Positions 61,401 to 64,000 of a stretch of DNA of 64,000 bases are shown one piece after another. Source of the DNA: Xestospongia muta. Taxonomy: Eukaryota > Porifera > Demospongiae > Haplosclerida > Petrosiidae. The notes beneath the pieces are model-generated. The model ran no database searches. It was not told where the DNA came from and saw only the letters and a list, made by a program, of their open reading frames with translations. The position numbers were made by a program, and so were the translations under genes. The stretch is taken from positions 5,101,214 through 5,165,213 of the forward strand of contig OY848924.1 in the NCBI GenBank assembly GCA_963693285.1, read 5' to 3'. Each line of letters starts with the position of its first letter. Positions within the stretch are counted from its first letter, which is position 1.

Positions 61401-62834
61401 GCTTTATCCTAATAGTGAACTTAAATGGATAGTTTCTTCTTTAAAACAGCATAGCAGCAGCTTTATATTAATCTATGACAAGGCTCCGTTATGTTAATGG
61501 TATTATATAACTTGTCAACTTGAGTTAGGAATTATAAAATTATTGTTTGATGGCTATGTGATATTTACTGAGTGATTGAGACAAGTTAGTATTGATTTTG
61601 ATAAGTTATGTCAGATATATCATGGTTCATTGATCTATTTTTTTATAATTATAAAGCTGCTAACTTGGGATTTAGTAAAGATGTCATCCATGGGTGACAT
61701 TGTTTACGAATTCCCTTGTTGGTAGGTTTGTATAACGTATATATACCTCTGAACTATGATGTAAAACACATATTGCATACAATAAATAAATTATAATTTA
61801 CAAGAAAATAAAAGACTTGATAGGTCCTATATAGGACATATATCTGCACTTCAGGTGTGTTATAACATCATTCTGAGTATGTGCAATTGCATCAATAGCA
61901 TTGATCAAGATTAATTTGATGGAGATGGTAATATACTTGTAAGTGATAGAATATATCATATGTACCAACACTTCTATTGATATACAGCAATATTATCAGA
62001 CCTTCATCCCTTGATGTCAGCCCATGGCTTGATCTCTAGCTGATTTCTTGTGGTTCGGTTCTAATATTGTTGCCACACATTGCAAAGTCACGAATATAAA
62101 TATATATATATATATATATACTCCAGCATGTGGACATACGTTATAATATTTGGCCTGTGTCTGTCACTCTACCATGGAGTGTACTTTGAACTTTGCAAAG
62201 ATATTGTTTACAGCTACAAAATTGGCAGAGATGGCAAAGTTCATGATTTTAACTGAAAGACTGTCAAAGAAGGAATTTTAAAAGCTGGGAAGACATTTTG
62301 CGGAGACAATATGGTCAACTAACATCACTCACTGTAATTCAACTACTACTATGCAAATGTTCTGCATTTTAGTAGTTTTATTTTATAGGTATGTAGCTGT
62401 CAGTCAGCTGTCGCACAGTCTGGCTAGTCCAGCCTTTTACTTCGAGAGGAAGGATCTGGTATCACGCATGTAGTACAGTTGTCTCCTTCACCAGCATTGT
62501 TTGGGAAAGCAAAACCTATATATTAACCTGTTTCTAAAAAAACCTCATTACTTTAGAGTTGGGTGTGGCTGAATGCAGGATGTTGACAGTAACACTTAAC
62601 CACAGTTACATATTTCTATTTTGACAACTGTGATATGCGTGTTCTACCAGACCCTCCGTCTCTAAGCAAAGAGGCTGGCATCACCAGACTACCTGTCACC
62701 AAGGATACATTATTAAAAGACATGACTACTGATAGCTTATATTATTGACAATTACTCTACTAGCCATACCCTGGAATTTTAACAGCCTGTGGAGTAATAG
62801 AGGTGGCAAATTGAACTTTCTCTGGTGTAGCCAT
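58485..62834 (-). CDS. CIMIP2C (FAM166C)-like ciliary microtubule inner protein, five exons
   Basis: Joined minus-strand exons 62834-62770, 59405-59325, 59041-59014, 58891-58863 and 58614-58485 give an uninterrupted 110-residue protein ending in TAA. All introns are GT...AG (donors GTATGG, GTAAGT, GTAATA, GTAGTA; acceptors ATTTTAG, GTGCTAG, CATCAG, CTCCAG), and the phases agree at every junction. The ATG has A at -3 and G at +4 and is the first in its open frame. Residues 21-30 read PGYGGFCPTV, followed by NYGATYG (33-39) and HFYQIRRNK (44-52). This is the PGYxGxxPT...(F/Y)GxxYG...RNR pattern of CIMIP2/UPF0605 proteins. The C-terminus (ERATRDVFFQKR, 99-110) resembles the family's ER..RD..F...R ending. 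Family members line the inside of axonemal doublet microtubules; that role is inferred here. The protein is much shorter than the roughly 200-residue vertebrate CIMIP2C as I remember it, so either it is a compact form or an exon was missed. The two micro-exons (28 and 29 bp) are the least certain parts. Confidence 0.68.
58751..58857. repeat. Short inverted repeat in intron 4 of the CIMIP2C-like gene
   Basis: The left arm 58751-58776 begins AAACTCTGTTTCTTTGAC. The right arm 58832-58857 is its reverse complement with two mismatches over 26 bp, and weak similarity continues outside both arms. The whole is 107 bp. Both arms contain a TTTGCAG-like splice-acceptor sequence in one orientation. On the minus strand the spacer is open in one frame for about 27 codons after such an acceptor, so a cassette exon is conceivable but unsupported. 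A small MITE or hairpin is equally possible. Confidence 0.55.
59457..59510. repeat. Local direct duplication, TATTAATAAGGT motif
   Basis: Three copies of TATTAATAAGGT lie within 54 bp. The first and third are followed by GGAGAG and the second is joined directly to the third. This looks like slippage or a small tandem duplication with no coding meaning. Confidence 0.7.
59656..59850 (+). mobile_element. tRNA-derived SINE candidate
   Basis: The sequence starts GGGCTGCATGGCTTAACTCA. TGGCTTAACTCAG at 59,664 fits an RNA polymerase III A box, and GGTTCAAGA at 59,716 fits a B box; the 52-bp spacing is slightly longer than in a tRNA. A 39-bp segment containing the B box is duplicated in tandem (CCATGGGTTC at 59,711, with the second copy starting at 59,750), so there are two B-box-like sequences. 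The acceptor stem does not close convincingly, so this is not a functional tRNA gene. The 3' end of the element is not defined; the end given is a guess. It lies antisense in intron 1. Confidence 0.45.
60175..60290 (-). repeat. Dispersed repeat copy B with a conserved reading frame
   Basis: The minus strand reads CATCATTTTGAGCATG (60,284-60,269) through TTTGATGGAGATACTGATG to a GTAAGC near 60,200. It aligns with copy C (61,866-62,020). The shared frame gives IILSMYNCI, then a DSDDFDGDTDVI segment. This is a diverged element or exon copy, with stops soon after. Its orientation is opposite to the neighbouring copy A. Confidence 0.55.
60358..60490 (+). repeat. Dispersed repeat copy A with a conserved reading frame
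   Basis: Reads GCATCATGAGG, then GATCAGTTTGATGG, CTTGTAAGC, ATATCATATGTACCA and ACAGCAATATCAGAC. The same order of landmarks occurs in copy C. In the matching frame it gives DCDQFDGNADVLVS followed by a stop. It forms an inverted pair with copy B, about 70 bp away. Confidence 0.55.
60491..60506. repeat. (AT)8 microsatellite
   Basis: Sixteen bases of perfect AT dinucleotide follow the end of repeat copy A. Confidence 0.9.
60640..60710 (+). pseudogene. Decayed duplicate of the 3' end of the HIRAN-like fragment
   Basis: GCTAGATGTAAAGTTTGAT and the following TATCAAAACAATTATTCTTG align with GTTAGAGGTAAAATTTGAT and TACTGAAACAATAGTTATTA at about 60,975-61,020. The copy lies about 320 bp upstream of its partner and has lost the reading frame. 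It suggests that the HIRAN-like sequence was locally duplicated or inserted more than once. Confidence 0.45.
60753..61004 (+). pseudogene. HIRAN-like domain fragment with an in-frame stop
   Basis: An ATG at 60,753 opens 55 codons to TAA at 60,918-60,920, and the same frame continues for 27 codons to TGA at 61,002. The translation has VVRGYDIVKVDWDASNGEKF (residues 4-23), LYAVAVRVDGETVGHLPIEA ending at the stop, and KICYYYVKNGSYIT after it. This order (RGY...W....GE, YAVAV..G..VGH(L/V)P, KICYYF..G..I) is that of the HIRAN-like proteins that are abundant in sponge and cnidarian genomes. The family normally has Ile-Ser where the TAA now falls. Either the sequence is a pseudogene or remnant, or the stop is an assembly error. 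A GTGCAG acceptor-like sequence directly precedes the ATG and GAGGTAAAA near 60,981 resembles a donor, so it may have been an exon. It is antisense within intron 1. Confidence 0.6.
61824..61837. other. Perfect 14-bp palindrome
   Basis: GTCCTATATAGGAC is its own reverse complement. It lies just upstream of repeat copy C and may be part of it. No function can be assigned. Confidence 0.6.
61866..62020 (+). repeat. Dispersed repeat copy C with a conserved reading frame
   Basis: Reads CATCATTCTGAGTATG, TTTGATGGAGATGG, CTTGTAAGTGATAG, ATATCATATGTACCA and ACAGCAATATTATCAGACC. It aligns with copy B over its first half and copy A over its second half, linking the three. Its frame gives IILSMCNCI, a stop, then FDGDGNILVSDRIYHMYQHF. 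All copies share a TTGTAAG(T/C) at the same place, a possible old splice donor. The FDGD(G/T) segment resembles an FG-GAP/VCBS or other calcium-binding loop, but it is too short to assign. Confidence 0.55.
62101..62120. repeat. (TA)10 microsatellite
   Basis: Twenty bases of perfect TA dinucleotide lie directly before the small ORF at 62,128. Confidence 0.9.
62128..62322 (+). pseudogene. Small ORF with signal-peptide-like start and internal TGA
   Basis: ATG at 62,128 opens 42 codons beginning MWTYVIIFGLCLSLYHG, a hydrophobic stretch like a secretory signal or membrane anchor. This is followed by a polar segment with KIGRDGKVHDFN, then TGA at 62,254. The same frame continues for 21 more codons (KTVKEGILKAGKTFCGDNMVN) to TAA at 62,320. 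I do not recognise a family. It could be a short secreted peptide gene of 42 residues, the first exon of a longer gene, a decayed gene, or chance. It lies antisense in intron 1. Confidence 0.25.
62414..62694. mobile_element. MITE-like element with long imperfect inverted ends
   Basis: The left end CACAGTCTGGCTAGTCCAGC (from 62,414) and its continuation to 62,457 match the reverse complement of 62,649-62,694 (starting AGGTAGTCTGGTGATGCCAGC) over about 45 bp with scattered mismatches and one or two small gaps. The whole is about 280 bp and has no coding capacity. I could not identify a convincing target-site duplication. The structure fits a small non-autonomous DNA transposon whose superfamily cannot be named. 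Confidence 0.5.
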
Positions 62835-63196
62835 TCTTGCAATTGTCTTGAACAACCTTATGAGTCTTATGTTTTCCCTAGTATGACTATGCCGACGGGT
62901 GGGAATAAACTATAATTCATAGGCATGGGAGGTCGTATTAATTCGATTAACTGAGTTATTGCTAATCAGTGTTACTTCCGTTGTCTACGTAATTAGCTAA
63001 CGAAAAGACAATCTTGTGAAAGTTTATGCCCTGGTTAGCAATGGGAAGGTATTTTCCATACCGAATAGAAAGGAAGCCTCCATGTCTATGAGTATGACTT
63101 TACTATGGTAAGACAGTTTCAATCAAACCTGGACAACCACATTTATTGAGCTTTTTTGTGTGGCCAACCCTATGTAACTTGAATAAAACGGGAGAG
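62835..63196 (-). other. Upstream region of the CIMIP2C-like gene
   Basis: Sequence 5' of the ATG on the minus strand. It should contain the 5' untranslated region and promoter. I see no TATA box at a convincing position. The plus strand between about 62,995 and 63,105 is open in one frame for about 34 codons (including LVKVYALVSNGKVF) but resembles no family I know, so no gene is called. Confidence 0.35.
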
Positions 63197-63220
63197 GCTA
63201 GGTAAGCGAGACTCCCGGGC

Positions 63221-63373
63221 AAGGAGAAATAGCGGAAAAGAAGAAATGGCAGAAACAGTGGAAATAACAAGATTTATAGTTTTGGGTTCAACCTTCTTGA
63301 GTAAATAAAATATTGTCTTCAGAGTGTTATTTTATGGTGTTTCTGCTGTTTCTGCATTTCCACTTTCTCCTCA
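63221..63373. mobile_element. Imperfect palindromic element, MITE-like
   Basis: The left arm 63,221-63,268 (AAGGAGAAATAGCGGAAAAG onward, including GGCAGAAACAG) matches the reverse complement of 63,325-63,373 (GAGGAGAAAGTGGAAATGC onward, including GCAGAAACAG), allowing a gap of several bases. The loop is about 56 bp. Weaker similarity may extend outward to 63,197 and 63,395. It is noncoding. A foldback element or small MITE is likely. Confidence 0.45.
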
Positions 63374-63659
63374 CCCAGACTACCTGATATGAGGGACAGA
63401 TTATTACGTATTAATTTTCCCCACTGAATGTGCTGGATGTGTGATGTTCTTGGTGTTTGTTGATTCCAAGTATGCCCTCGAAATCCATAAACAGCTTAAT
63501 TGTTGAAAGATTTGAATTTCACAGGGAAAATTTTCACTTTACAACATTTGGAAAATTGATGTTTTATGTTAGTTGTAAAATTTCCACTGGTTAAAAATTA
63601 CCGATCAATGTAATAGCGTTGTATTTTTGATGGTATTTTACCACTCTTTACTACAATCA

Positions 63660-64000
63660 ATGTAAAAATAACTTGTTTTTCCAACAATTGGTATTTTGTT
63701 GGTTATTTACTTACATTAATCCAATGATTGTAATATTAGTGGGGAAATGATGTAAAATTAATGGGAATTTTACATTGTTTTTCCTACGATCGTATTTGTT
63801 ATGGTTATTTACTCACACTAATCCAATGACTGTATTATTGTTGTAAAAGTAATGGGAATTTTACATTGTTTTTCCTACGATCGTATTTGTTATGGTTATT
63901 TACTCACACTAATCCAATGACTATAAATGTTGTAAAAGTAATGGAAATTTTACATTTTTTTTCCTACCATCGTATTTGTTATGGTTATTTTCTTACACTA
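63660..64000. repeat. 91-bp tandem repeat, running off the window
   Basis: CCTACGATCGTATTTGTTAT occurs at 63,783 and 63,874, and a one-base variant (CCTACCATCG) at 63,963. ATGG(G/A)AATTT occurs at 63,761, 63,852 and 63,941. The spacings are 91 and 89 bp. A more diverged unit precedes (CCAACAATTG at 63,681), and faint similarity goes back to about 63,580. The third unit is cut by the window end, so the array size is unknown. It is unrelated to the 145-bp satellite. Confidence 0.88.

Larger units (their letters stand above)
59406..62769 (-). other. Intron 1 of the CIMIP2C-like gene, rich in mobile-element remnants
   Basis: 3,364 bp between donor GTATGG (62,769) and acceptor ATTTTAG (59,406). 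The splice joins GG to G to form a glycine codon inside the PGYGG motif, which is the main reason for pairing these two distant exons. The intron contains, from low to high coordinate, a local duplication (59,457-59,510), a tRNA-like SINE candidate, an inverted pair of repeat copies, a HIRAN-like fragment, a third repeat copy, a small ORF and a MITE-like element. Nearly all candidate coding pieces in it are antisense to the host gene. Confidence 0.6.

Noticed and set aside
61315..61497. 60-codon ORF on the plus strand
   Set aside because: No motif, no splice or start context of note and no neighbour support; the length is reachable by chance at this base composition.
62995..63105. Open frame LVKVYALVSNGKVF and following residues on the plus strand
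   Set aside because: About 34 codons with no known motif or clear exon borders; not distinguishable from chance.

Overview
This is a eukaryotic, almost certainly animal, window in two unequal parts. Positions 1 to about 57,700 are one AT-rich satellite array (consensus about 23% GC) built from a monomer of about 145 bp, roughly 400 copies. The last 6.3 kb is single-copy DNA holding a small spliced gene on the minus strand, a HIRAN-like pseudogene fragment, a tRNA-like SINE candidate, several small repeats with inverted ends, and the start of a second tandem repeat. The spliced ciliary-type gene, the HIRAN-like fragment and the base composition fit a marine invertebrate such as a sponge or cnidarian. 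That placement is an inference and is weak.

Array layout. Monomers read in plus orientation from 1 to 34,025, in minus orientation from 34,026 to 51,142, and in plus orientation again from 51,143 to about 57,700. The first plus block contains a 14.75-kb tandem duplication (about 2,740-17,490 and 17,490-32,240), about 102 monomers per copy, with few differences between the copies. Each copy contains a smaller tandem duplication (about 3.3 and 3.76 kb, differing by a three-monomer insertion), and inside that a repeat of about 1.59 kb (11 monomers). The minus block has its own higher-order repeats of 2.17/2.32 kb and 723/578 bp. The third block is more diverged, contains shortened monomers, and ends in a distinct subfamily at the array edge. 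I see no gene in the array.

Flank layout. Five minus-strand exons between 62,834 and 58,485 join in phase, with GT...AG introns, into a 110-residue protein that I read as a CIMIP2C (FAM166C)-like ciliary microtubule inner protein. Its stop codon lies less than 800 bp from the last satellite monomer. Intron 1 (3.36 kb) carries the SINE candidate, the HIRAN-like fragment, three diverged copies of a repeat that keeps one reading frame, a small ORF with a signal-peptide-like start, and a MITE-like element. Upstream of the gene are another inverted-repeat element and, from about 63,660 to the window end, a 91-bp tandem repeat.

All alignments were done by eye. Family names come from remembered motifs and need a profile search to confirm.
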